The notes under the pieces were generated by a model. That model saw only the letters and a program-made list of their open reading frames with translations. It ran no database searches and was not told where the DNA came from. A stretch of 64,000 bases of DNA from Trichodesmium sp050015995 (lineage in GTDB: Bacteria > Cyanobacteriota > Cyanobacteriia > Cyanobacteriales > Microcoleaceae), in NCBI RefSeq assembly GCF_050015995.1, contig NZ_JBNHEP010000099.1, positions 62,001 to 126,000 on the forward strand. Direction: 5' to 3'. The translations under genes were made by a program, and so were the position numbers. Shown in pieces: positions 56,082 to 64,000 of the stretch (its first letter is position 1; each line of letters opens with the position of its first letter).

Positions 56082-56206
56082 TCTGGTTTCAAAGGCAGTC
56101 CGATCATCACAAAAAAATATTTATTCGCTCAGAGCAGCTAAACTGACAATAACTTCAGCAGGATTTGTGCTGTTTGTTTGTGGGAAATCGTCTATCTGAC
56201 AAAATA

Positions 56207-56234
56207 GTAGGGACGTTCCATAGAAGATCCCTAC
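56207..56234. repeat. 28-bp palindromic repeat (GTAG...CTAC), copy 4
   Basis: GTAGGGACGTTCCATAGAAG-ATCCCTAC, a hairpin related to those at 20731, 29729 and 50765. It lies just past the stop of the Uma2 gene and might end transcription. Confidence 0.65.
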
Positions 56235-56250
56235 ATTGCTTTGACATCTA

Positions 56251-57117
56251 TTACTCCACAATTTTCTGAACTTCCTCAACACTCAAACTGAGAGTTTCAG
56301 AAACTTCCTCTATACTTAAACCCATTGCCAATAACCGAGAAATAGCATTCCTTTGGATAAGCAACGCCTTTTCAAGTTCAGATTCAGTACGTTCAAGTTC
56401 AGACTCAGCAAGTTCCGCTCTTGCTTTTTCAATTTCCGCACGTTCGTTTCCTATTAACAGCAAATTACCTTCTGCATCCCACCAACGTAACCACAACATA
56501 AATTGATTGTCATAATTACCTTGCCAAAGTCCTAATTCTACTCCCAAACGCTCAATAGGATAGTGACCCCGCTCATTTGGTGACATCTGCTGGTAATACC
56601 CATCCACCAAGTGATAAACTTCCAGATGACCGCTTGTAATTTCGTAAATGCCATAATAAGGAATTCGGATAACCTGTTCGTATACCCAAAACTTTCCAGG
56701 TTTAATTTTCTTTCCCTCAGATGTTCGAGATACAGGCGTTCGATCTCGTTCTTCTGCACCATCACCTGATGCCAACTCTAAAGCAATAAATGGTGCAATA
56801 TGTTCTCGCCAGATAACATAAGAGCGACGATATTGACCATCCAGTAAAGGGGGTACATTAGGAACATAAAACCAATCTGGGCAAACTGCACCTTGTTCGG
56901 GGGGGTCTGTTTCCCGCCAATATATGCCACAGTCTTGTCCGATCGCATATTCTCCATCAGGGTGAATACGCTGCAAAACTGGAGTAATGGAGTCTGTAAG
57001 AATAATGCTTTGGGGATGCTCTTGGAAGTTTTTCACAAATGTACCGTCTGACTCTGGTAGTTGGGTATGGTCAGGAAAAGGTCGTAGTAGTTCAGTTTGA
57101 ATGTTTGTTTCCGTCAT
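56251..57117 (-). CDS. Uma2-family protein (DUF820, PD-(D/E)XK fold)
   Basis: 288 residues from ATG 57117 (a GTG lies one codon upstream). The core has YAIGQDCGIYWRETDPPEQG, CPDWFYVPNVPP, YVIWREHIAPFIALELASGD (ExK-like E) and a variable middle KFWVYEQVIRIPYYGIYEI. Toward the C-terminus there is a Glu/Ala-rich coiled coil (ERAEIEKARAELAESELERT, about 228-255) and IEEVSETLSLSVEEV, an HTH-like tail. These proteins are abundant in cyanobacteria; their nuclease fold is known but the biological role is not. Confidence 0.85.
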   Translation of the reverse strand: MTETNIQTELLRPFPDHTQLPESDGTFVKNFQEHPQSIILTDSITPVLQRIHPDGEYAIGQDCGIYWRETDPPEQGAVCPDWFYVPNVPPLLDGQYRRSYVIWREHIAPFIALELASGDGAEERDRTPVSRTSEGKKIKPGKFWVYEQVIRIPYYGIYEITSGHLEVYHLVDGYYQQMSPNERGHYPIERLGVELGLWQGNYDNQFMLWLRWWDAEGNLLLIGNERAEIEKARAELAESELERTESELEKALLIQRNAISRLLAMGLSIEEVSETLSLSVEEVQKIVE

Positions 57118-57260
57118 CACTAACCCATCAATATTTGATATTGTTGTCTTAATTTTAGCAAAAATTTAGTTGTTTTTTAGGCATTGCTGAATATAAAACC
57201 AACAGACAAGATATCTATGCTACAAAAAAAATAGACAGAAAAATGCTTCCACTACTACAA

Positions 57261-57872
57261 TTATTCTTTCCTCACTTTTTCTGGTACTCCTACTGGAGAT
57301 AAACCAGCGATCGCCTTTAAATTTTGAGACCTAATTAACTCAGTAAAATTAAAATTATTACGCCCTTCAATTTTTGCTAAATTTTCAATTCCTTGTAATA
57401 AATGATTAGCTGCTTCAGGTGCTTCATAACCTCTTCTAGTTGCTATTCTAATTGCCATTTCATCTGCTGCTAATTCTGTTTGTGTACTATGATTACTCTG
57501 CCAAATTCTTGTCAAACCAATTACACTTAAACCACTAGCAACCAAAATTCCAACTACATCAGCTTCAGTTAATTGGGAAATTATTCCTAGTAACCCAACT
57601 CCCAAAATTCCTTGATTTATATTTGGTTTAAACCATTGAATTTCACATAACCAACTCACAGTTCTCAATATGATTAAATCTCGTTGTGCTTTAGGTAAAT
57701 TCATCCATAAATCAAAATTTAGATAGATCGTCCGATCATTTTTCCATGGTACAGGAAAGGTCGTTTTAATAATTGTAGGTTGCTCTGGTTTTCCAACTAT
57801 TTTTGTCATCATTCGACCAGAAGCGGGCATAATATCGAATAAACGACTAGTTTCAGAAAGTTCAGGATTCAT
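57261..57872 (-). CDS. DUF3318 family protein
   Basis: 203 residues from ATG 57872 (a TTG six codons earlier is possible). Conserved features are MNPELSETSRLFDIMPASGR, MMTKIV, PVPWKNDRTIYLNFDLW, two hydrophobic stretches (about 93-125) and a C-terminal TELAADEMAIRIATRRGYEA, which resembles the Asp/Glu-bearing end of an M48-like or hydrolase fold. Restricted to cyanobacteria as far as I know; function unknown, probably membrane-associated. Confidence 0.8.
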   Translation of the reverse strand: MNPELSETSRLFDIMPASGRMMTKIVGKPEQPTIIKTTFPVPWKNDRTIYLNFDLWMNLPKAQRDLIILRTVSWLCEIQWFKPNINQGILGVGLLGIISQLTEADVVGILVASGLSVIGLTRIWQSNHSTQTELAADEMAIRIATRRGYEAPEAANHLLQGIENLAKIEGRNNFNFTELIRSQNLKAIAGLSPVGVPEKVRKE

Positions 57873-58216
57873 ATTTTTAACTGCCCCCAAAGTATTATAT
57901 AAAGTTTTATAATAAATTTGCTTAAAACAAAAGTACGGCAGATTCTAACTATAGCAGTCACCAGAGTGCTTAGGATATTCTTGCACCTCTCAAATTTAGT
58001 GACAGCAGCAATTTAACTTCTGTACCCTGCCAATCCAACAAATTCCTCCTATCTAAACTTCTGACTTCTGACTTCTGACTTCTGACTTCAATTTATGCCT
58101 CTAGCTTTTAGATTAGCTGAATTCAGGATAAAATTCTCATATAGTAGGTAAATTTTTCCTCTAGTTTTGAGTTAAAATATTGACATAAGTAAAATTATAT
58201 GATAAGAGAGTAAAGA
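57873..58216. other. Non-coding
   Basis: Contains CTTCTGACTTCTGACTTCTG tandem units (58061-58088) and the dispersed ACTATAGCAGTCACCAGAGTGCTTAG...GCACCTCTCAAATTTA segment (57947-57998), a counterpart of 44036-44085. Confidence 0.4.
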
Positions 58217-58519
58217 ATGGAAGCTTTTGATCCAACTCCTCCCCAATGGACTGAATCAGCAATTCATGGGTTTGATTTTTGCTGTCCCAAATGTGGAGCA
58301 ACTACAATGGAAGCACAAGCAGCATGGATTAATCGACGATCGCCTGTATATACAGAAAATAGTCGCCGCAAATGGCAAGAATTTTATCATTGTCATTGTA
58401 ATACCAGTTGGTGGGCTTGGAGTAGCGATCGCCCACCTTCTAAGTATGCTCGTGGTGAGCAAGATAATGATATGAGTGATTTAGATGGCGATCTGGGGGA
58501 TCTAGATTTAGACCTTTAA
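58217..58519 (+). CDS. Small zinc-ribbon-like protein
   Basis: 100 residues. FCCPKCGATTMEAQAAWINR and a later YHCHCNTSWWAWSSDRPPSK give a CxxC...CxC pattern likely to bind zinc. The tail is acidic (DLDGDLGDLDLDL). I recognise the type as conserved in cyanobacteria without known function. Start ATG 58217; the next gene is about 730 bp away. Confidence 0.7.
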   Translation: MEAFDPTPPQWTESAIHGFDFCCPKCGATTMEAQAAWINRRSPVYTENSRRKWQEFYHCHCNTSWWAWSSDRPPSKYARGEQDNDMSDLDGDLGDLDLDL

Positions 58520-59246
<727 letters not shown>

Positions 59247-60836
59247 ATGACAAAATTAAACACTGCTAATCAAGAAAAAGCCTTACTATTTAGGGAACTA
59301 CAAACTCATTTGCGCGATCGCTGGCAAAGTATAGATTTCTCTGACCAGGGTGACTCGGATATTTTGGTTATCCCTTCTGTAACCCTAGACCAACGAGAGT
59401 TGCTCAAAGTAGAGGGTGTTCACAATTATGAAGAACGACATCTATTTTCTTTAATACGTCTGCGTAACCCCCGCACCCGATTAATTTATGTTACTTCTGA
59501 ACCTCTGCATCCCAGCATTATTGACTACTACTTGCAACTGTTACCAGGAATTCCCTTTTCCCACGCCCGCGATCGCCTGCTCCTATTTGCTACTTATGAT
59601 GCTTCTGCGAGACCTCTAACTGAGAAAATTTTAGAACGTCCCCGTCTCATTGAGCGTATTCGACAAGCGTTGCGTCGGGAAAAATCTTACATGGTTTGCT
59701 ATAACTGTACCCCACTCGAACGAGAGTTGTCCTTGCAGTTGGGTATCCCTGTGTTAGGATCGGACCCAGATTTGAGTTATTGGGGTACTAAAAGTGGCAG
59801 TAGGCAGATATTTGCTGAATGTAATATTCCTCATCCTGATGGTAGTGAGTTAGTTTGGAATATTGACGATCTGGCATTAGTAACAGCGCAGTTGTGGGAA
59901 CGGCAACCTCACCTTCAACGAATAGTGATTAAGTTGAATGAGGGTTTTTCGGGGGAAGGTAATGCGCTGTTAGATTTACAACCACTACAAAAAGTAGGGA
60001 AGAGCGACAGGGTGAAAGCTATAGTTAATAGTTTTACGGCACTGCGGTTTCAGTCTGTTAATGAAACTTGGAAAAATTTTAGTAAGCGCATTTTTGAGTT
60101 AGGTGCAATAGCGGAAGCATTCATAGAGGGAGAGGTAAAGCGATCGCCCAGCGTACAAGCTCGAATTACCCCCAAAGGTGAAGTCGAAATTATCTCTACC
60201 CATGACCAAATTTTGGGAGGACCTGATGGGCAAATTTTTCTCGGTTGTCGTTTTCCTGCTGATGAAACTTACCGATTAAATTTACAAGATTTAGGTATAA
60301 AAATAGGAAAAAGTTTAGCTGAAAAAGGTGCTTTAGATAAATTTGGAGTAGATTTTGTCGCTGTAGATCGGGGTACAAATGAATCGCCAAAATGGGATTT
60401 ATTTGCGATTGAAATTAACTTGCGTCGGGGTGGTACAACTCATCCATTTATGACATTAAAGTTATTAACAAATGGAAGTTATGATTATGACACTGGTTTA
60501 TTTTATAGTCAGCAGGAGCGGGCAAAATTTTACAAAGCTACCGATAATTTACAAAAAAGTCGTTATCGGGGTTTATTGCCTAATGACTTAATGGATATTA
60601 TTGCTTTGAATCGATTACATTTTGATAGTGGTACTGAGACAGGAACGTTATTTCACATGATGGGTTGTTTATCACAATTTGGCAAATTAGGTTTAACGAG
60701 TATTGGCAATTCTCCTGAACAAGCGGAGGAAATTTATCAAAAAGTTATTGATGCTTTGGATAATGAAACAACAGGAGATAATAATAGCTGGGGATTACCC
60801 CCAACTAATTCTATTTCTTGGAATAATGAGATTTAA
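59247..60836 (+). CDS. ATP-grasp-type peptide ligase, PGM1-related
   Basis: 529 residues from ATG 59247. An N-terminal pre-ATP-grasp domain (DSDILVIPSVTLDQRELLKV; RNPRTRLIYVTSEPLHPSII; HARDRLLLFATYD) precedes an ATP-grasp region with WGTKSGSRQIFAECNIPHPD, RIVIKLNEGFSGEGNALLDL (ATP lysine and loop), EAFIEGEVKRSPSVQARITP and FAIEINLRRGGTTHPFM (metal-binding E-x-N). It belongs to the family of PGM1, the peptide ligase of pheganomycin synthesis. In cyanobacteria it stands alone, so the substrate is unknown; it should form an amide bond by carboxylate activation. Confidence 0.82.
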   Translation: MTKLNTANQEKALLFRELQTHLRDRWQSIDFSDQGDSDILVIPSVTLDQRELLKVEGVHNYEERHLFSLIRLRNPRTRLIYVTSEPLHPSIIDYYLQLLPGIPFSHARDRLLLFATYDASARPLTEKILERPRLIERIRQALRREKSYMVCYNCTPLERELSLQLGIPVLGSDPDLSYWGTKSGSRQIFAECNIPHPDGSELVWNIDDLALVTAQLWERQPHLQRIVIKLNEGFSGEGNALLDLQPLQKVGKSDRVKAIVNSFTALRFQSVNETWKNFSKRIFELGAIAEAFIEGEVKRSPSVQARITPKGEVEIISTHDQILGGPDGQIFLGCRFPADETYRLNLQDLGIKIGKSLAEKGALDKFGVDFVAVDRGTNESPKWDLFAIEINLRRGGTTHPFMTLKLLTNGSYDYDTGLFYSQQERAKFYKATDNLQKSRYRGLLPNDLMDIIALNRLHFDSGTETGTLFHMMGCLSQFGKLGLTSIGNSPEQAEEIYQKVIDALDNETTGDNNSWGLPPTNSISWNNEI

Positions 60837-60837
60837 T

Positions 60838-61419
60838 TTATGTAGTTGAAACCTTGGTATTATTGTTAGGTTTAATATCTCTTCTTCCCCAAGGTTTCAA
60901 AAAGGAAATAATAAAGATGAAAATCAGACTCAAAATTTGAATTGATGCACCAATAACTATGGCTTGAGTATCAAACATAAACAGAGGATTACTCAAAGCT
61001 TTTAATCTTTCTGCATCAGAAATAGCTGTCATTGCATTAGTCCAAGGTCCTAACCACAGTGTTCCAGAAATAATCAATGTACTAGTAAGAATCCATTTAG
61101 TAATTACCCAATAAAATTTAAAAAATCCCCAAATTGTTAACCAGCAAAGTAAGGCTCCAGTTAGTAAAGTTATATTAGCAGCGGGAATAACTACCCAATC
61201 ATCTAATAATTTTACAATTGAATTAATTCCGTAAAGTTCATCACCGTTAGTCCTGTTAAAATTATTGAAAACCATAATTAGCATACAAAGGGCAGTGCCA
61301 AACCAAATTGCTCCAGAAATAACATGAGCAGATATGAGCCAACTTTTTTGGTTTCCTGTTAGTCTAATTCCTGGTTTCTGATTTTTTTTCTCTTTAGGTA
61401 AGACAGACTGATTAGTCAT
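60838..61419 (-). CDS. Four-helix membrane protein (DUF2269-like)
   Basis: 193 residues. Predicted membrane helices lie at about 26-48, 77-97, 103-124 and 152-174. SAHVISGAIWFGTALCMLIM (His and Trp near the start of helix 1), VIPAANITLLTGALLCWLTI, and KWILTSTLIISGTLWLGPWT fit the DUF2269/CopD-like type. Function unknown. It converges on the ligase gene with a one-base gap between the two stop codons. Confidence 0.7.
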   Translation of the reverse strand: MTNQSVLPKEKKNQKPGIRLTGNQKSWLISAHVISGAIWFGTALCMLIMVFNNFNRTNGDELYGINSIVKLLDDWVVIPAANITLLTGALLCWLTIWGFFKFYWVITKWILTSTLIISGTLWLGPWTNAMTAISDAERLKALSNPLFMFDTQAIVIGASIQILSLIFIFIISFLKPWGRRDIKPNNNTKVSTT

Positions 61420-61523
61420 AGTTTATCTTTTGATTAGTTTTATTAATTTATAATAGCAATCGCTTATAATTTTAACCCATAAATAGAAAGTATTTCACTT
61501 TCTTTTTCTGTCTATGAAAAAAT

Positions 61524-61835
61524 TTAACCATCATATTCTACTAATAAAGCAATACCTGTCGATATTTTCTTCATAATTTCAGGAGAACAAACACCGATTT
61601 TTTTGACTAATCTTTGCAAATCCATTCCTCTGATTTGCAATAGATCGACAGTAGAAACCTTGGTTAAATTATTTTCTAAATCGGGTTCGATTTTGATATG
61701 CCAACTATCATTTTCAAAATAATCTTTCCAATCAGTTATCGGTGCAATTAATTTAATTGGTAATCTGCCAATTCCATCAGAACTAATAATAATAGCCGGA
61801 CGAACTTTTTGAATTTCTGCTCCAATAGTTGGGTT
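61524..61835 (-). pseudogene. MazF/PemK-type toxin, 5'-truncated
   Basis: The leftward frame reads NPTIGAEIQKVRPAIIISSD, GIGRLPIKLIAPITDWKDYF, and ends GICSPEIM-like KKISTGIALLVEYDG with TAA at 61524-61526. NPxxGxExxKxRPxxIIS is the MazF/PemK signature. The usual first 15-20 residues (M-x-x-GDVWxxxL) are missing: the sequence breaks at 61836, where a TTATTTCAGTTATCAGTTAT repeat begins. A ribonuclease toxin without its start is presumably inactive. Confidence 0.78.
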
Positions 61836-61880
61836 ATTTCAGTTATCAGTTATCAGTTATCAGTTATCAGTACCTCCGTC
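61836..61880. repeat. ttatcag tandem repeat inserted between toxin and antitoxin
   Basis: Four to five tandem TTATCAG units, then ACCTCCGTCTGAAAG, as at 11070-11115, 13850 and 15828. It supplies the last codons of the antitoxin frame and has removed the toxin start. Confidence 0.7.
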
Positions 61881-62168
61881 TGAAAGCTTATGCTTAAAAT
61901 CCTGAAGTTTATTTTTTTCATCCCAAGTTTGTAATTCTTGCCATTCTCTATCTTGCTGATAATGTGCTAACATTTTTTCGGCTTGCTTTGCTAAAATTTC
62001 TCGTCTTTTTTCTAATGGTAATTTCATTAAATAGCGGGCATCTGTTTCATCTTTTTCTTGGAGATAAGTCAAGAAATCTAGGGCTATTTTTAGTCGTTCC
62101 GGGGAAAGATTTACTAGCTTTTCTTTAGCTGTTTCAAGGATTGTGGGGTCTGTTGATTTTAATGACAT
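61860..62168 (-). CDS. Antitoxin-like protein, partner of the truncated MazF
   Basis: 102 residues: STDPTILETAKEKLVNLSPE, RLKIALDFLTYLQEKDETDA, ILAKQAEKMLAHYQQDREWQ, ELQTWDEKN. The order (LETAKEKLxxLSPERLxxAxDFLxYLQE...YxxDxEWxE) is that of cyanobacterial antitoxins found before MazF-type toxins. The final residues (KHKLSDGGTDN) come from repeat sequence and are probably not original. Confidence 0.72.
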   Translation of the reverse strand: MSLKSTDPTILETAKEKLVNLSPERLKIALDFLTYLQEKDETDARYLMKLPLEKRREILAKQAEKMLAHYQQDREWQELQTWDEKNKLQDFKHKLSDGGTDN

Positions 62169-62191
62169 TTTTGACTTCCTTATCTGATCTT

Positions 62192-62524
62192 TTAATATAG
62201 AACTAAAACTGAATTACTAGCATCTTGACTCAAAGCTACAATATCATCATACCGAGAACGTAAAAGTATCTCAATTTCAGATGTTGTGCAATTTCCTACT
62301 CTTATCCAGATTAACTGAGGAGGAAAACCAAGTAAAATCACCAAATCATAAAAATCAGCATCTTTAGTGACAATAATATATTGATTATCGCGAGCATATT
62401 ACCATACATCTCGATCGCTAGCTTGGTCTAATCCTAAAAAATAAAGATGACTAGACTGTGGATAAATATCAGCTAAACGCGACACTAAACGAGGCGATAA
62501 ATTATGGTCAAATAAAAGTTTCAT
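62192..62524 (-). pseudogene. DUF5615 PIN-like toxin with an in-frame stop
   Basis: From ATG 62524: MKLLFDHNLSPRLVSRLADI, GLDQASDRDVW, then TAA (62401-62399), and in the same frame YARDNQYIIVTKDADFYDLV, PQLIWIRVGNCTTSEIEILL, ending at 62192. Apart from the stop (GAA to TAA would fit W-E-Y-A) the frame is complete at 110 codons and the PIN-like acidic residues D6, D48-R-D50 and KDADF are kept. The ATG overlaps the stop of the DUF433 gene (ATGA), as in intact pairs. Confidence 0.85.
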
Positions 62525-62745
62525 TTAGGTACTATTAAAGTTTGTTGTTCCCGTTCAGCAACATAGCTAAGACAAGCCAAAATATCCTGTTTTGTTAAAT
62601 AGGGAAAATCTTCTAATAATTCTTCATAAGTCATCCCCGCAGCTAGATAGGAAAGTACATCGTAAACGGTTATTCTCATACCTCGAATACAAGGTTTTCC
62701 ACTGCGTTTTCCTGGTTCGATAGTAATAATGTTTTGTTCTGGCAT
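62521..62745 (-). CDS. DUF433 antitoxin
   Basis: 74 residues: IITIEPGKRSGKPCIRGMRI-TVYDVL, LAAGMTYEELLEDFPYLTKQ and DILACLSYVAEREQQ. This is the standard DUF433 antitoxin (PxxxxGKPxIRGxRITVxDVLxxLAxGxxxEEIxxDFPxLxxxDIxAxLxYAA), which pairs with DUF5615 toxins. Since the toxin gene has a nonsense codon, the antitoxin may be under relaxed selection, but it is intact itself. Confidence 0.9.
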   Translation of the reverse strand: MPEQNIITIEPGKRSGKPCIRGMRITVYDVLSYLAAGMTYEELLEDFPYLTKQDILACLSYVAEREQQTLIVPK

Positions 62746-62800
62746 ATTTTATTGATAAATTAGGATAATTTTATTTTACACAAATTCCAGGATTTTCTAA

Positions 62801-64000
62801 CTATTTAATTTCCTCTTGACACACTTTTAATTTCTCTTTTTCTTGGGGGCGGTTAGTTAAATATTCTTGCAACCAATCGCATCCTGTTGCTAATAGTTCG
62901 TTTAAGTTTTTATTCTGCCAAATAAATACTTTACTTTGACCAGTTGCTATATATTTACCATCAGGGGAAAAGACAATTTGAGTTTGGTCTGATTCGGGAA
63001 CTGTATATTTAGCAATTTGTTTCCCATTAATACTCCAGATACTTAATTCATTGGGATGACTTAAAACCGCAATTTGTTGACTATCAGGACTGAAAGTCAG
63101 GACACCACTAGGAATTTGTTCCAGTTTAATATTGCTAATTAGCTTTCCAGAAAAATCCCATATTTTGATTGAATAATCTATACTTGCTGTTGCCAATAGT
63201 TGATTATCAGGACTGAAAAATACACCCACAATTCCGCCTTGATTATTAATTTCAACAAGTTTCTTCGTCTTGATATTTCTCAAGGATAAATTTTGACTTC
63301 CTAAATCCCATGTTGCCAAATATTCACTGTCATGGCTAAATTTTGCTGTATTTCCAATATAAAGTCGCCAATTACTTATGTCTAAAATTACTTTTTCTCT
63401 AAGAACAGTTTTTTCTTCAATTTTTATACTGCTACGATTTTCAACTTTAAGTTTTACATGAGTACCAGGTTCTCCTAGAAGTAAAGTGTTTATTTCATCT
63501 ATATTTTTTGTGTCAGAAATTTTATGACCATCTATTTCTAGAATTTTATCCCCGCTTCTTAAACCTGCTTCCTCTGCTGTAGAATTTTGCCAGACATCCA
63601 GTATTCTTACTCCCTCACGAAAACCAACTTTTTCTTTTTTGACATCCAATAGAATAGCTAGCATGGACAATTCATCCCCTTGTAAGGACTTTCCATTTAC
63701 ATCTAAAGGATTGAGTAAGTTTCCAGAAGCATCCCAAAGTTTACCTATACCTGATGAAATAGTAAGAATATATTTGCCATTCGGACTAACTAAAACTCGA
63801 CCAATAATTGGAGAAAGGGAATTATTTTTAAATTGCTTGACTTCCTGTGTCGATAAATCCCAAAAACGTAGAATATTTTCCCAATACTCACCATAAGTGC
63901 CAATTGTAGCTATCTTGCTGCCATCTAAATTAGAACTATATTTTCTATCAGCCTTATATTTTCCTCCAAACCAAGTCATTAATAGTCTTTCTTCCGAACT
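62801..64000 (-). CDS. WD40 propeller with an inserted PDZ domain (5' end beyond the window)
   Basis: The frame is open to the right edge (SSEERLL precedes the Met at 63979), so at least 399 residues of a longer protein are present. Blades: SNLDGSKIATIGTYGEYWEN-ILRFWDL, GRVLVSPNGKYILTISSGIG-KLWD; then a PDZ domain (GFREGVRILDVWQNSTAEEA-GLRSGDKILEIDGHKISD); then further blades (VGVFFSPDNQLLATASIDYS; VLTFSPDSQQIAVLSHPNEL; IVFSPDGKYIATGQSKVFIW). The end, LLATGCDWLQEYLTNRPQEK, is the tail typical of cyanobacterial STAND or caspase-WD40 proteins, so the missing N-terminus may hold such a domain (inference). Confidence 0.8.
   Translation of the reverse strand, partial: SSEERLLMTWFGGKYKADRKYSSNLDGSKIATIGTYGEYWENILRFWDLSTQEVKQFKNNSLSPIIGRVLVSPNGKYILTISSGIGKLWDASGNLLNPLDVNGKSLQGDELSMLAILLDVKKEKVGFREGVRILDVWQNSTAEEAGLRSGDKILEIDGHKISDTKNIDEINTLLLGEPGTHVKLKVENRSSIKIEEKTVLREKVILDISNWRLYIGNTAKFSHDSEYLATWDLGSQNLSLRNIKTKKLVEINNQGGIVGVFFSPDNQLLATASIDYSIKIWDFSGKLISNIKLEQIPSGVLTFSPDSQQIAVLSHPNELSIWSINGKQIAKYTVPESDQTQIVFSPDGKYIATGQSKVFIWQNKNLNELLATGCDWLQEYLTNRPQEKEKLKVCQEEIK

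Overview
The window looks like a chromosomal segment of a filamentous, repeat-rich, low-GC cyanobacterium of the Trichodesmium/Okeania/Moorena kind (inference). Supporting signs are the many HIP1 octamers (GCGATCGC), cyanobacteria-typical genes (Ycf20, BicA-type SulP carrier, NrtP, ferredoxin NirA, cyAbrB, DUF3318, Uma2, glycine-rich RRM protein), a sparse gene layout, and many small inverted-repeat elements and short tandem arrays (ggagtca, gggaaca, ttatcag). I saw no rRNA, tRNA or CRISPR array.

Layout. 1-4.1 kb: edge of a DUF6745-like gene and its small partner, a 16-bp minisatellite, a decayed ISAs1-type transposase and a truncated TPR gene. 4.2-10 kb: GT39 glycosyltransferase, a small anchored protein with a duplicated 5' end, Ycf20 and D-glycerate 3-kinase. 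11.5-15.7 kb: a periplasmic-binding-protein/pentameric-channel fusion, a broken 5'-nucleotidase, half of a urea transporter and an EF-hand protein. 16-20.7 kb: TPR protein, a broken IS5-type element, MITE-like elements and a decayed tnpB. 21-27.8 kb: bicA facing nrtP-orf-nirA, the latter behind a textbook NtcA promoter. 28.2-29.5 kb: a second IS5-type element set in a MITE, and a four-helix-bundle pseudogene. 30-39.8 kb: pyrR-cobD, an Rrf2 regulator, cyAbrB, MoxR, IS607/tnpB debris, an RRM protein, ribF and a metallo-beta-lactamase-fold hydrolase. 42.3-50.5 kb: a secreted PLD/HhH lipoprotein, a zinc-motif protein, cysteine desulfurase, an SPFH protein, an FcoT-type thioesterase cut by a MITE, and cofH. 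50.9-55.2 kb: a STAND NTPase gene divergent from a two-gene GTPase/beta-propeller operon. 55.5-64 kb: HTH protein, Uma2, DUF3318, zinc-ribbon protein, PGM1-like ligase, membrane protein, two damaged toxin-antitoxin pairs and a WD40/PDZ protein running off the right edge.

Most interesting pieces: (1) the 50.9-55.2 kb locus, where a STAND ATPase with a vMAP-type N-terminal HTH but no sensor domain sits opposite a GTPase and a separate WD40 propeller, resembling a split NTP-dependent conflict or signalling system; (2) the binding-protein/Cys-loop-type channel fusion; (3) a clean case of a MITE inserted in a thioesterase gene, whose removal with one copy of the target duplication restores the frame; its likely parent IS is in the same window. 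Several TIR element families can be defined from this window alone, one with an internal empty-site comparison.
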